Origin: a bacterium
GTDB taxonomy: Bacteria > UBA8248
Assembly: GCA_022828125.1 (NCBI GenBank)
Contig: JAJEJD010000020.1
Location: forward strand, 496,001 to 560,000
DNA length: 64,000 nt
Reading direction: 5' to 3'
Of the stretch, positions 45,107-53,153 are shown piece by piece. Each line of letters starts with the position of its first letter. The first letter of the stretch is position 1. Below the pieces are notes generated by a model. That model worked only from the letters and a program-made list of their open reading frames with translations, was not told where the DNA came from and did no database searches. Both the position numbers and the translations under genes were made by a program.

Positions 45107-45881
45107 GCAGCGTTGCGTTCTTCCCGAAAAATCGTTCCTGTGAAACTGCACGCTTCTCGGCTTAAGGGCCGAACGGGAACTAATTTTGCACTACCGTATC
45201 GTAGGGACGAACGTTTACACCGACGCGCGCTCGCTGGGGTGCGCGGGAGTTTAAACGAATCCGCTTTCGGCTTGATTACGGGTCGGAAAAGGCGAATTCC
45301 AGCAGATATGCACAAGTCGCATACCTGGCATTATATCAATAAGTTATATGGATTCTATTGCCGACGGAAACGGCCCAGAATATCCGATGAGACTAATTTA
45401 TCGAAAAACCACGTGAATTTATCGATATTTATTGAATTGTTTGGGCCTTTTTATCGATTTTTTCTTCTCAATCCCGACTGGGGAAGGAGGGATTGACGCG
45501 ACCGAGGAAGAAGCGATCGCCATTCCCCTGAGTTCGCAAGATCGCCCCCGCTCAATCCGAATCGCCTTCTCCATTTTCTCCCCTCCCCCAATCCAATCGC
45601 CGGGAACGATTTTTCCCGCGCGGGATTCTCGCCCACGCGCCCGAAAACCCGCACGCGGCAAATGCGGGGAAATGCGAATCGGTCTTTTACGCTCCTCTGG
45701 CGATCATCCCGATGAGTCGAGCCGGATCTTTTTTCATTATCCTTCAGATACCCATCACCTTCGCCGACTTTGGATGACGACCCGACTTCTTCCACACACG
45801 TTCCAGGGGAAGATACGCGCGCGCTTCCGGCCCGGCGCGATGAAACGGCGGCGCGCCGGTTCGAAAAACAACCCTGACGAT
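45107..45881. other. Long intergenic region, no gene seen
   Basis: These 775 bases between two convergent genes contain short frames on both strands that lack ribosome sites or recognisable products. The stretch holds the AT-rich repeat (45395-45434) followed by AATCCCGACTGGGGAAGGAGG (from 45471), a word related to sequences at 4455-4480 and 47968-47995, so it appears to be accumulated repeat DNA. Confidence 0.5.
45395..45434 (+). repeat. AT-rich 40-base dispersed repeat, copy 3
   Basis: This copy matches the reverse complement of 4694-4733 at 38 of 40 positions by eye. It is flanked to the right by a further TTTTTATCGATTTTTTC stretch and by the GACTGGGGAAGGAGG word that also accompanies copy 1. 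Confidence 0.7.
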
Positions 45882-46703
45882 TCAGAAACGGTAAGACAGA
45901 AACAACCCGCCGGAAAACCGTCCGTCGTCTTTGACGATTGGACTGTCGGCGGCATCGCCCAGCAATCGTGAATATCCGCCCCGGGCACTCACCGCCCAGT
46001 TTTCCGCAAACGGGTAGATGATGCCGAACTTGAAGTCCACCGACTTGAATCCGGATCCGGGGCGATACCGGGCATAACCCGAACCCGATGATTGAACAGA
46101 ATTCACGCCGAAGTAGCCTTCCATATAGTCGCCGTCCGCCCAGGTTGCGGATACGCCAAATTGCAGCGCCGGTCCTTTCAGCCCGCCATCACCCATGCCC
46201 GGCGAATTCATCCCTCCGGTCATCAGAGCCAGCGGCACGATGCCCCCGACGCCTGCCTCCACCAAGGTCCCGTCGACATCTCCCAAATGTCTGGAAGCGC
46301 CGATGTAGGGCGTAATCGGTCCGATGGCGTATTTTATTTTGAGGTTGGCGGCAGCGGCGTCATCGATGTCCCCCATGCCCCTCAGGTCGTCGCTGTCCGA
46401 TTCATCCCTGCCGAACACATACCCCACCCCGGCGCTGACCTTGAGTCCGTGGTCGTCATAGAGGTGAACGCCCAAACCCTCGCGCGGGTTGAGAAAAACC
46501 AGGTCTTTCCACGTGATGTCTATCAGGGGAAGAACGCGCGTCTCCATCTCGTCGGAACCTTCATACTTCGCGTCGTATCTTGCGCCCAGCCCGATGCGAA
46601 TATTCCAATCGCTTCCTTCTCCGGCTTCTGCGAACGGAAGCCAGGCGAACAGGAAGAGCAGGCAAAGGAGCGGCAAGAATTTCTTCGCCGTGTCATTTCT
46701 CAT
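45882..46703 (-). CDS. MipA/OmpV-type outer-membrane protein
   Basis: This 273-residue protein has a signal peptide (1-26, cut after A-E-A) and a predicted beta-barrel ending in the outer-membrane signature Tyr-Arg-Phe. Segments such as RIGLGARYDAKYEGSD, VLPLIDITWKDLVFLNPREG (cut: PREGLGVHL) and YPFAENWAVSARGGYSRLLGDAADSPI (cut: NWAVSARGGYSRLLGDAADS) match the MipA/OmpV family, which scaffolds peptidoglycan enzymes in E. coli and shows other roles elsewhere. The frame extends 97 codons upstream, but AGGGG and the signal peptide place the start at 46703. Confidence 0.87.
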   Translation of the reverse strand: MRNDTAKKFLPLLCLLFLFAWLPFAEAGEGSDWNIRIGLGARYDAKYEGSDEMETRVLPLIDITWKDLVFLNPREGLGVHLYDDHGLKVSAGVGYVFGRDESDSDDLRGMGDIDDAAAANLKIKYAIGPITPYIGASRHLGDVDGTLVEAGVGGIVPLALMTGGMNSPGMGDGGLKGPALQFGVSATWADGDYMEGYFGVNSVQSSGSGYARYRPGSGFKSVDFKFGIIYPFAENWAVSARGGYSRLLGDAADSPIVKDDGRFSGGLFLSYRF

Positions 46704-46821
46704 TTTTCGACCCCTGAGATTTACGGGCATTCGACGCCGGCGTACATGGGCGCAGGTTGTCTCGACAGCATGCCGAGATAAACGGGACGATGCAGCGGAT
46801 TGTATCAGCCGAAAAGCCTGC

Positions 46822-46930
46822 TTCAAAGGAAAACCGCGGGCGCATGGAGCGCCACTTCGCCCTGTACGAGAAAATGCGCGCGCCATTGGAAGCGGGGGTG
46901 AAGGGGAAAATACTACGGAGGAGGAGGTGA
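46822..46930 (+). repeat. Duplicated segment with a 28-codon frame (left copy)
   Basis: Bases 46844-46930 encode a 28-codon frame, MERHFALYEKMRAPLEAGVK and a basic tail. A related stretch at 47400-47465 encodes VERLYSLQCEKMRAPLASAG. Each copy lies close to one of the two small coiled-coil genes, so a gene-sized cassette seems to have been duplicated. I cannot say whether the frame is translated. Confidence 0.4.
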
Positions 46931-47017
46931 AACTGCGCGAAAGGTGAATTTGAAAGCCGCCCTTCGATATGGGAAAATCAGCATGCTGCTCCACGAGATA
47001 ACCAGGAGAGGGTGAAG

Positions 47018-47320
47018 ATGCTGGGCTATGAAATGCAGTTCTGGATCATGTGGGCGGCGCTCGTTCAGGCGGCAGGGGTGATGACACAATGCGTGCTCAT
47101 CTACATGGGCTTCAACACCATGCGGCAGGCGAACGAGTTGAGGAGCAGACAACTGGAAGCGCAGGAAAAAGCGCGAGATGCGCAACACGAAGAGAACATG
47201 GCGGCCCTCAACGAGCTGATCAGGCAAGGGCGTGAATTCTCGAAACAAAGCGAGAATCGGCATGAAGAAAACATGGCGGCCCTGAAAACCCTTATCGAGC
47301 GGACCGCTCCCAACGCCTGA
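47018..47320 (+). CDS. Small membrane-anchored coiled-coil protein (A)
   Basis: This protein of about 100 residues has one hydrophobic segment (about 8-32) followed by a charged helix with two copies of EENMAAL(N/K)xLI (about 58-67 and 84-93). The layout is helix in the membrane, coiled coil outside or inside. It resembles the protein at 47500-47811, on the opposite strand. AGGAG lies nine bases before ATG 47018; a GTG two codons upstream is possible. The gene ends before a clear terminator. No function is recognised. Confidence 0.6.
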   Translation: MLGYEMQFWIMWAALVQAAGVMTQCVLIYMGFNTMRQANELRSRQLEAQEKARDAQHEENMAALNELIRQGREFSKQSENRHEENMAALKTLIERTAPNA

Positions 47321-47342
47321 TCCCGACGCGAAAATGTTTCCG

Positions 47343-47372
47343 CTCGCCGGGAAGCGCTTCCGGCGAGTTTTT
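47343..47372 (+). terminator. Intrinsic terminator of small gene A
   Basis: CTCGCCGGGAAGC pairs with GCTTCCGGCGAG (47343-47355 with 47356-47367, one bulged G) and is followed by TTTTT. It lies 22 bases after the stop of the gene at 47018-47320. Confidence 0.75.
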
Positions 47373-47389
47373 CGTGGCGCAGGCTTCCC

Positions 47390-47465
47390 CTCCGGTCGCG
47401 TGGAGCGCCTCTACTCTTTGCAATGCGAAAAAATGCGCGCGCCGCTGGCAAGCGCGGGTAAAGAA
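47390..47465 (+). repeat. Duplicated segment (right copy)
   Basis: This is the counterpart of 46822-46895. Both contain TGGAGCGCC, then AAAATGCGCGCGCC, then GGTAAAG or GGTGAAG words in the same order and frame. The reading frame stays open to 47543 but has no ribosome site. Confidence 0.4.
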
Positions 47466-47499
47466 AAAACCGAAACGGCCGAGGTGGTGACGTCCCCCT

Positions 47500-47811
47500 T
47501 CAACCATCCCGTTGCGCGGACGGCGCAGACGTCCGCCGGATGAGTTCCATCATCGCCTCATTCTGCCCTTCCAACGCCTTCATGGTTTCCCGATGTTGAG
47601 TGGATTGTGATTTTCGTCGGCCTTCTATCGCCTCCATGTTCTTTTTATGTTGCTCGGCGCTGCGCTTGTAGTACCGGTGCAAAAGGAAAAGCCCATATCC
47701 GGCCACAGCGCATTGCGCGGCCCCGACAAGCGCGGCGACCCATACGGCGGCTTGTTGCAGTGCCAGAGCGGCTTGTTGCAGGGCGAGGTTTGCTGTTTCG
47801 TATTCCGTCAT
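47500..47811 (-). CDS. Small membrane-anchored coiled-coil protein (B)
   Basis: This 103-residue protein has an alanine/glutamine-rich start (LALQQAALALQQAA), one membrane helix (about 24-45) and a charged coiled coil with two related units (KKNMEAIEG and RETMKALEG, then EAMMELIRRT). The architecture and the E/K-x-MxAL units match protein A at 47018-47320, so the two are divergent paralogues in convergent orientation. GGAG lies eight bases before the ATG. Function is unknown. Confidence 0.6.
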   Translation of the reverse strand: MTEYETANLALQQAALALQQAAVWVAALVGAAQCAVAGYGLFLLHRYYKRSAEQHKKNMEAIEGRRKSQSTQHRETMKALEGQNEAMMELIRRTSAPSAQRDG

Positions 47812-48132
47812 TCGGCTATCTCCGGTCTGTCCTCGTGGAGCAGCTTGTCAATCAGTCTTGCCCGGAGCGGAGGATTAGTCAAAGAGTCGAACCCGAGCGA
47901 GGAGGGAGGGTTCGCCGGGCGCGCCCCGCGTTAAGCCTTTCGGCGGAATCAACTCCGCTCAATTAACGAGAAATAGCCGACTGAGGAAGGAGGGATTGCG
48001 GAATCCAGTGTCTTTTCGCGTTCGTTCGGTTAATGGTCTTCCCGTAGGGGCGGTTCGCGAACCGCCCTGCTTTGCGGACGAGGCGCGAGAACGACCCGGC
48101 GGATGCGCTTCAGGGAACGGTCGGCGAGATGT

Positions 48133-48161
48133 TTGTGTCCGATCTCGAAGTCATGTATATT
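48133..48161 (+). promoter_or_regulatory. Possible promoter of the adenine-deaminase operon
   Basis: TTGTGT (48133-48138), a 17-base spacer and TATATT (48156-48161). The -10 is good and the -35 poor. It would give a leader of about 100 bases containing the hairpin at 48213-48245. Confidence 0.35.
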
Positions 48162-48212
48162 ACTCTTATCCTAAGCTGTCCATACGATTTTTAGGGTCTT
48201 GCGGATCATGTC

Positions 48213-48245
48213 GGGGACCGATAGTTCAAGCTGTCGGGTATCCCC
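48213..48245 (+). promoter_or_regulatory. Leader hairpin upstream of adenine deaminase
   Basis: GGGGA-CCGATAG (48213-48224) pairs with CTGTCGG-gta-TCCCC (48231-48245): 12 pairs including one G-U, with a three-base bulge and a six-base loop. It ends just before the ribosome site GAGGAGG. It could modulate translation; it lacks the conserved bases of the purine riboswitch. Confidence 0.4.
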
Positions 48246-48268
48246 AATCCACAGAGGAGGACGGAGCA

Positions 48269-50038
48269 ATGTCCTCACGCCGAGCCCTGATCGATGTTGC
48301 TCTTGGCAATGAACCGGCCGAACTTGCAATAACGAACGGCCGTCTCGTCAATGTACATACCCGTGAAATCTACAGCGCCGGGGTCGCCATTAAGGGCGAC
48401 CGTATCGCGGCGGTCGGCGACATCGATTACGCGATCGGTGAGAATACGGAAGTCATCGACGCGGAGAACCGCTATGTGACGCCCGGCCTGATCGACGGCC
48501 ACCTCCACATGTATCACTCCTACCTGGGCGTAAACGAGTTCGTCGAGGGAATGCTGCGCCATGGCGTTACCGCCTACGCGGACGGCTTCTACGGCCAAGG
48601 GATCGTCGGCGGTCGGGACGCGATCCGGTTTTTCAAGGATGCGCTCGAGGCCACCCCGCTCAGGCTCATATTCCTGGTCCCCACCCTCGCGCACCTGCAG
48701 AACCGTGAACTCGGTCTCGATCCCACACCAGGCGTCAGCGTCGAAGAGATGAACGAGATGCTCGACTGGGAAAACTGTGTGGGCCTGGAGGAGCCGCCGT
48801 TCCTGCCGGTCTGCGAGAAGTGGGAGGATTATCTGGACCTCTTCGACCGGTGCCTGGAGCAGCGCAAAACGATTACGGGGCATGCCGCCGGCGCAAACTG
48901 GCGCCAGATGCAAGCATACGCCGCGGTCGGAACCAGTACCGACCACGAGTCCATCGCGACCGACGAGGCGGTCGACAAGACCCGGGCCGGCTTTCGCCTG
49001 CTCATGCGGCTCGGGTCGGGCGCGATTGACGTGCCCGAACTCGTCAAGGCGTATCTTGAGCACAAGATCGACCCGAGAGCGCTTGCCATGTGCGCAGATC
49101 TCGCATCGCCGGAGAAACTGCTGCGCGAGGGCGGGGTCGACGATAATATCCGCGTGGCGGTTCGAAACGGCGTGCCGCCCGTAATCGCGGTCCAGATGGC
49201 GACCATCAATGTCGCTGAGGCCTTCTATCTGCAGAGGGATATGGGGGCGGTTGCTCCGGGCCGCTACGCCGACATCCTGCTCGTCGACGACCTGGTCACT
49301 TTTGATATTTCCCGCGTATTCGTCGGCGGGAAGACCATCGTCCGGGACGGCGAGTTCCTGGCGGACCTGGCCCCCATCGAGTATCCAGGCAACTTCCGTG
49401 GAACGGTCAAGATCGAGCGTGAGATCACCGCCGGTTATCTCGAACCACGGACCGATGCCGAGGGCCCGGTGACCGTTCGGGTGATCGGCGTGACGGACGG
49501 CAGCCTCGTCACCGACGACGGGAGGGCGGTCCTCGAGGTCAATGACGGCGTGATACAGCCGGATCTCGACAACGACGTCCTGCCGCTCACGATGGCCGAT
49601 CGGTTCGGCAAGGGCGGGGGGCGCATCGGCAACGGCTTCGTGCGCGGCTTCGGTCTCAAGCGCGGCGCGATTGCGTCGACCGTCAACGCCGTCTGCGAGA
49701 ATCTGGTTGCGGTCGGCGCGAACACGTCCGATATGGCGTTCGCCATGAACAAGCTCGCCGAGATCGGCGGCGGGAAGATCGTCGTTGCCGATGGCGAGAT
49801 CCTCGCATTGGTGGAGTTGCCCCTTCTCGGGCTCTTGTCCGAAGAACCGACGGAGACGGTCACGGCGAAGTTCGACAAGGCGTTCGAAGCCATACGCGAA
49901 CTCGGGTGCGATCTCGCGAGCCCGTTCTCGCAGCTCGAGTTCAGCTTCGCCTGCGGCGAAATCGGCGACCTGCGGCTTTCCGACGAAGGGTTGTTGCGGG
50001 TCGACCCGCCGGAGATGGTGTCGCTGGTCGTGGAATGA
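48269..50038 (+). CDS. ade: Adenine deaminase-family amidohydrolase
   Basis: This 589-residue protein of the adenine-deaminase family converts adenine to hypoxanthine and ammonia in its characterised members. It has the metal-binding GLIDGHLHMY (about 65-74), TGHAAGA (about 204-210), DHESI (about 226) and a long C-terminal domain with GRYADILLVDD and NTSDMAFAMN. GAGGAGG lies nine bases before ATG 48269, and the frame is open 91 codons upstream without a ribosome site. It heads an operon with an SDR and a ribose-type ABC importer, so its substrate may be an imported purine-like compound rather than adenine itself. Confidence 0.9.
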   Translation: MSSRRALIDVALGNEPAELAITNGRLVNVHTREIYSAGVAIKGDRIAAVGDIDYAIGENTEVIDAENRYVTPGLIDGHLHMYHSYLGVNEFVEGMLRHGVTAYADGFYGQGIVGGRDAIRFFKDALEATPLRLIFLVPTLAHLQNRELGLDPTPGVSVEEMNEMLDWENCVGLEEPPFLPVCEKWEDYLDLFDRCLEQRKTITGHAAGANWRQMQAYAAVGTSTDHESIATDEAVDKTRAGFRLLMRLGSGAIDVPELVKAYLEHKIDPRALAMCADLASPEKLLREGGVDDNIRVAVRNGVPPVIAVQMATINVAEAFYLQRDMGAVAPGRYADILLVDDLVTFDISRVFVGGKTIVRDGEFLADLAPIEYPGNFRGTVKIEREITAGYLEPRTDAEGPVTVRVIGVTDGSLVTDDGRAVLEVNDGVIQPDLDNDVLPLTMADRFGKGGGRIGNGFVRGFGLKRGAIASTVNAVCENLVAVGANTSDMAFAMNKLAEIGGGKIVVADGEILALVELPLLGLLSEEPTETVTAKFDKAFEAIRELGCDLASPFSQLEFSFACGEIGDLRLSDEGLLRVDPPEMVSLVVE

Positions 50039-50066
50039 CGCAAACCGGAAACAAGAGGGAGAGATC

Positions 50067-50828
50067 ATGAGTGATGGAAAGCTGGCGGGCCGCGTCGCAA
50101 TCGTGACCGGCGGATCGCGGGGGCTTGGGCAGGCGATTGCATGGGAATTCGCGAGTGAAGGCGCCGACGTGGCCGTGGTCGGACGAGACGAAGGCGCCCT
50201 CGCAGAAACGGTTGACGGCATCGAGCAGCGCGGCGGTAAGGCCGTCGCTATCGCGGCGGAACTCCGTGAAGTCGCCTCGATTCCAGGCGTTTTCGACAAA
50301 GCCGAGGAGGCGCTCGGCGAGTCGACGATCCTTGTCAACAGTGCGGGCGTACAGGGGGATCGTCCTGCGCTCGACGTCACCGAGGAGCAGTATGACGAGG
50401 TGGCCGACACCAACATGAAGGCGCTGTTCTTCTGCTGCCAGGAGGCCGGCAAGCGGTGGATCGATCGCAAGAGCGGCGGACGCATCATCAACCTCGGTTC
50501 CATTTTCGCCGTCGTCGGGATGCCCAATTTCTCGGTCTATTGTTCGACGAAAGGCGGCGTGCTGCTGCTTTCCAAGGCTCTCGCTATCGAGTGGGGGCCA
50601 CACGGAATCAACGTCAACCTGATCGGCCCCTGCGCCACGATGACGGACATGGTAAGGCCGCTGTTCGACGACCCCGATTTCAAAGCGGCCTACATGCCGC
50701 GGGTGCCCGCCGGCGCCCTGCCTGATCCTCTGGACATCGGCAGAGCAGCCGTCTTCCTGGCCTCGGACGACGCTCGGATGATTCATGGACACCATCTACT
50801 CGTAGACTCCGGCTATACGACCAACTAA
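50067..50828 (+). CDS. Short-chain dehydrogenase/reductase
   Basis: This 253-residue SDR has the NAD(P)-binding TGGSRGLG (15-22), NSAG (about 92-95), a catalytic serine in NLGSIF (about 145) and YCSTK with the catalytic Tyr and Lys (about 157-161). It oxidises or reduces a hydroxyl/keto pair on an unknown substrate. It starts 28 bases after the adenine-deaminase stop with GAGGGAG upstream, and is followed by importer genes, so it is likely a catabolic step on the imported compound. Confidence 0.92.
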   Translation: MSDGKLAGRVAIVTGGSRGLGQAIAWEFASEGADVAVVGRDEGALAETVDGIEQRGGKAVAIAAELREVASIPGVFDKAEEALGESTILVNSAGVQGDRPALDVTEEQYDEVADTNMKALFFCCQEAGKRWIDRKSGGRIINLGSIFAVVGMPNFSVYCSTKGGVLLLSKALAIEWGPHGINVNLIGPCATMTDMVRPLFDDPDFKAAYMPRVPAGALPDPLDIGRAAVFLASDDARMIHGHHLLVDSGYTTN

Positions 50829-50854
50829 TCGAGGTTCGGGGGGCTGAGACCCTG

Positions 50855-51949
50855 GTGACTGACCAGAGCGAAACATCAGGCGGTCCTGTCGCAGGCGACC
50901 ATTTCAGGAACGGTTCCCCACAGGAAACGACCTGGACCGGCGGCGTTTTGGAGCGAACGCGTGGTTTCCTGCGCCTCGAGGTGCAGCTGCTGTTCGTCCT
51001 CGTCTTCCTCTACCTCGTGTTTTCGGCCATAGAACCCGACATCTTTATTTCCGTCAGGACCATCGAGAATCTCGCCAGACAGGCGGGGGTGCTGCTGGTC
51101 GCCAGCGTCGGGCAGATGCTGGTGCTTGTCGTGGGTGGTTTCGACATATCGGTCGGCGCGACTGCGGGATTCGCCTCCACAGCGCTCGCGCTGCTGGTTG
51201 ACGATTTCGGGTTGTACGGGGCCGTCATGGCGGCTTTGGCGCTCGGGGCCGTTGTCGGATCCGTTAACGGTCTTGTTATCGCGTATCTGGGAGTCAACCC
51301 CTTCGTGGCTACCCTGGCGATGCTGACGTTCCTGACCGGGTTGTCAAACGAACTGAGCAGCGGCGCCTCGGTTCCGATCACCGATCGGGGTGTGAGCGCG
51401 TTCGGTGCGGACGAGTGGGGGCCGCTGCCGGGGACAATGGGCGTCGGGCTGGTTGTCGTATTCATTGCGTACCTGCTCCTCAACCGCGTCAGGGCGGGTC
51501 TCTACATCTATGCGATCGGGGGGGGACGTGAGACGGCGCGTCTGTCAGGAATTTCGGTCGCCCGTTACGAGGTTCTCGCCTATGCGATGTGCGGCCTTTT
51601 TGCGGCCGTCGCCGGGGTTATGCTCGCATCCAGGGTCACGCTTGGGCAGGCAAGCCTCGGGGCCGGGCTGGAGCTTGAATCCATCGCCGCGGCGGTGATT
51701 GGGGGCGCCGCGATCGGCGGCGGCGTCGGCCGGCTGCTTGGCGCTGCAATGGGGGTGGGGATCCTGACGGTACTCACCAGCGGTCTCGAGATCGTCGGTG
51801 TTTCGGAGTTCGCGCGCCAGATGGTCACCGGCGTCGTGCTGGTCGTAGCGGTCGCCTTCAACCAGCGAGGACGGATAGGTGAATGGACGATCGTAAAGCT
51901 GGCCAAATCACTGCTCCACGGCCGCGTCGCACGGTCCCGCGGCCCTTGA
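50855..51949 (+). CDS. Ribose-type ABC importer permease
   Basis: This 364-residue inner-membrane permease of the RbsC/XylH family has about eight to ten helices. It has the family loop VLVVGGFDISVGATAGFAS (about 90-108) and the later segment AAAVIGGAAIGGGVG (about 281-295), which contacts the ATPase. It pairs with the receptor and ATPase encoded next. The GTG start has a weak G-rich ribosome site. Confidence 0.92.
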   Translation: MTDQSETSGGPVAGDHFRNGSPQETTWTGGVLERTRGFLRLEVQLLFVLVFLYLVFSAIEPDIFISVRTIENLARQAGVLLVASVGQMLVLVVGGFDISVGATAGFASTALALLVDDFGLYGAVMAALALGAVVGSVNGLVIAYLGVNPFVATLAMLTFLTGLSNELSSGASVPITDRGVSAFGADEWGPLPGTMGVGLVVVFIAYLLLNRVRAGLYIYAIGGGRETARLSGISVARYEVLAYAMCGLFAAVAGVMLASRVTLGQASLGAGLELESIAAAVIGGAAIGGGVGRLLGAAMGVGILTVLTSGLEIVGVSEFARQMVTGVVLVVAVAFNQRGRIGEWTIVKLAKSLLHGRVARSRGP

Positions 51950-51985
51950 CGCAACATTTCGTTTTCACTGCCAAAGGAGAACACC

Positions 51986-53110
51986 ATGCGTATCAAATCT
52001 ATGATTGCCATGCTGAGTCTCGTCACGTTTGCGCTTATGTTCTGGGGAGGGAGTGAGGTCAGCGCCCAGAAAATCAAAATCAGTCCCAAAGATGCGGCCT
52101 ATGCGAAATATCAGGCGCTTTCGACGGCGAAAAAGTTGCATTCGAATCTTCCCTGCACGGTTTCCCCTACCCCGGATGAAGCCGCGGCGTACCGCGCGCC
52201 GAAGGCGAAGCGCAGATACACAATCGGCTTCATGGAGCCCACGCTGGCGGGACACTATTACCAGGCTGGTTCGAGCGGCGCGTTCAAGGCTGCCAAAGAG
52301 GCGGGCGTGAAGCTCGAGTTCGTTTCTGCCGGTACCGGATACGCGTCGCCCGAGCAGCAGCTCAAACAGGCCGAGCGTCTCCTGCTGAAAGGCGTGGATG
52401 CGGTTGCGGTCATCCCGACCGATATCCAGGGTGGCGTCGCAATCACCAACCTTTTCCTCCGCGAGAAAATTCCGGTCGTGATCGTGGCCACGGAGTCCAG
52501 TTCACCGGATGCGTACATGGTCATGCAGGACGACTACCAGATGGGTCGTGATTCGGCTGACCTCCTGGTGAAAGAGACCGGCCCGAATGCCGGGAAGGGC
52601 ATCGTGATCGCAGGACCAGCCAACGCCACCTGGTCGGCCAAACGGGCAGCCGGTTTCGCGGATCGGGTGAAAGAAAAGTACCCGGGCGTCAAGATCGCCG
52701 TCTCGGCGACGCAGAACGTCGATCCCGCCCAGGGGCTTAAATCGTTCGAGAACGCGGTTCAGGCCCATCCGGATATCAAATGGGTGTATTCGGTCTTCAA
52801 CCTGCTGCTCGATCCCGACTCGCTGCCAGCGCGGTACAAGGACGTGGCTTTCGTCACGAACGGTCTGGACCCTGCCTCCATCCAGGATTTGAAAGAGGGT
52901 CAATACTCGACGATCATCGGCATCACGCCGACTCCGATGGGGTATCAGGGGGTCGGTCACGCCGTGGCAATCCTCAATGGCGATCAAAACGTGCCCGCCC
53001 TGGTGTGCATCCCGCTGACGCGGTACACCGCAAAAGACATGCCGCCCAACAAGACTGCGGTGACGCTGGAGCTTATCCAGAAAGGGTTCGAGGTCTCGGC
53101 TCAAAAATGA
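51986..53110 (+). CDS. Ribose-type ABC importer solute receptor
   Basis: This 374-residue periplasmic type I binding protein of the sugar/nucleoside class has a signal peptide at about 1-27 (cut after VSAQ). The mature protein shows YTIGFMEPTLAGHYYQAGSSG (cut: GHYYQAGSSGAFKAAKEAG), DAVAVIPTDIQGG and the DDYQMGRDSADLLVKE strand-helix. AAGGAG lies before the ATG. Its place behind adenine deaminase suggests a purine-like or nucleoside ligand rather than ribose, which is inference. Confidence 0.9.
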   Translation: MRIKSMIAMLSLVTFALMFWGGSEVSAQKIKISPKDAAYAKYQALSTAKKLHSNLPCTVSPTPDEAAAYRAPKAKRRYTIGFMEPTLAGHYYQAGSSGAFKAAKEAGVKLEFVSAGTGYASPEQQLKQAERLLLKGVDAVAVIPTDIQGGVAITNLFLREKIPVVIVATESSSPDAYMVMQDDYQMGRDSADLLVKETGPNAGKGIVIAGPANATWSAKRAAGFADRVKEKYPGVKIAVSATQNVDPAQGLKSFENAVQAHPDIKWVYSVFNLLLDPDSLPARYKDVAFVTNGLDPASIQDLKEGQYSTIIGITPTPMGYQGVGHAVAILNGDQNVPALVCIPLTRYTAKDMPPNKTAVTLELIQKGFEVSAQK

Positions 53111-53153
53111 CCGGCAGGCAGCGCTTCGCCCGCGGGCTTGGTGGTCAGAGAGG

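Larger units (their letters stand above)
47812..48268. other. Intergenic region and adenine-deaminase leader
   Basis: This region has no gene. It holds the GACTGAGGAAGGAGGGATTG word (47969-47988), a GTAGGGGCGGTTCG palindrome copy (48042-48069), a possible promoter and a leader hairpin (both listed). The open frame of the adenine-deaminase gene runs through part of it but is not translated by the criteria used here. Confidence 0.5.

Noticed and set aside
48180-48260. Purine riboswitch in the adenine-deaminase leader
   Set aside because: Only one hairpin is seen. The three-way junction and its conserved loop bases are missing.
47996-48268. A 91-residue N-terminal extension of adenine deaminase
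   Set aside because: It crosses a palindromic repeat and the leader hairpin, lacks a ribosome site, and GAGGAGG precedes the internal ATG at 48269.
48275-50527. A 750-codon open frame on the minus strand
   Set aside because: It is antisense to adenine deaminase and the SDR, which carry full family motifs and ribosome sites.
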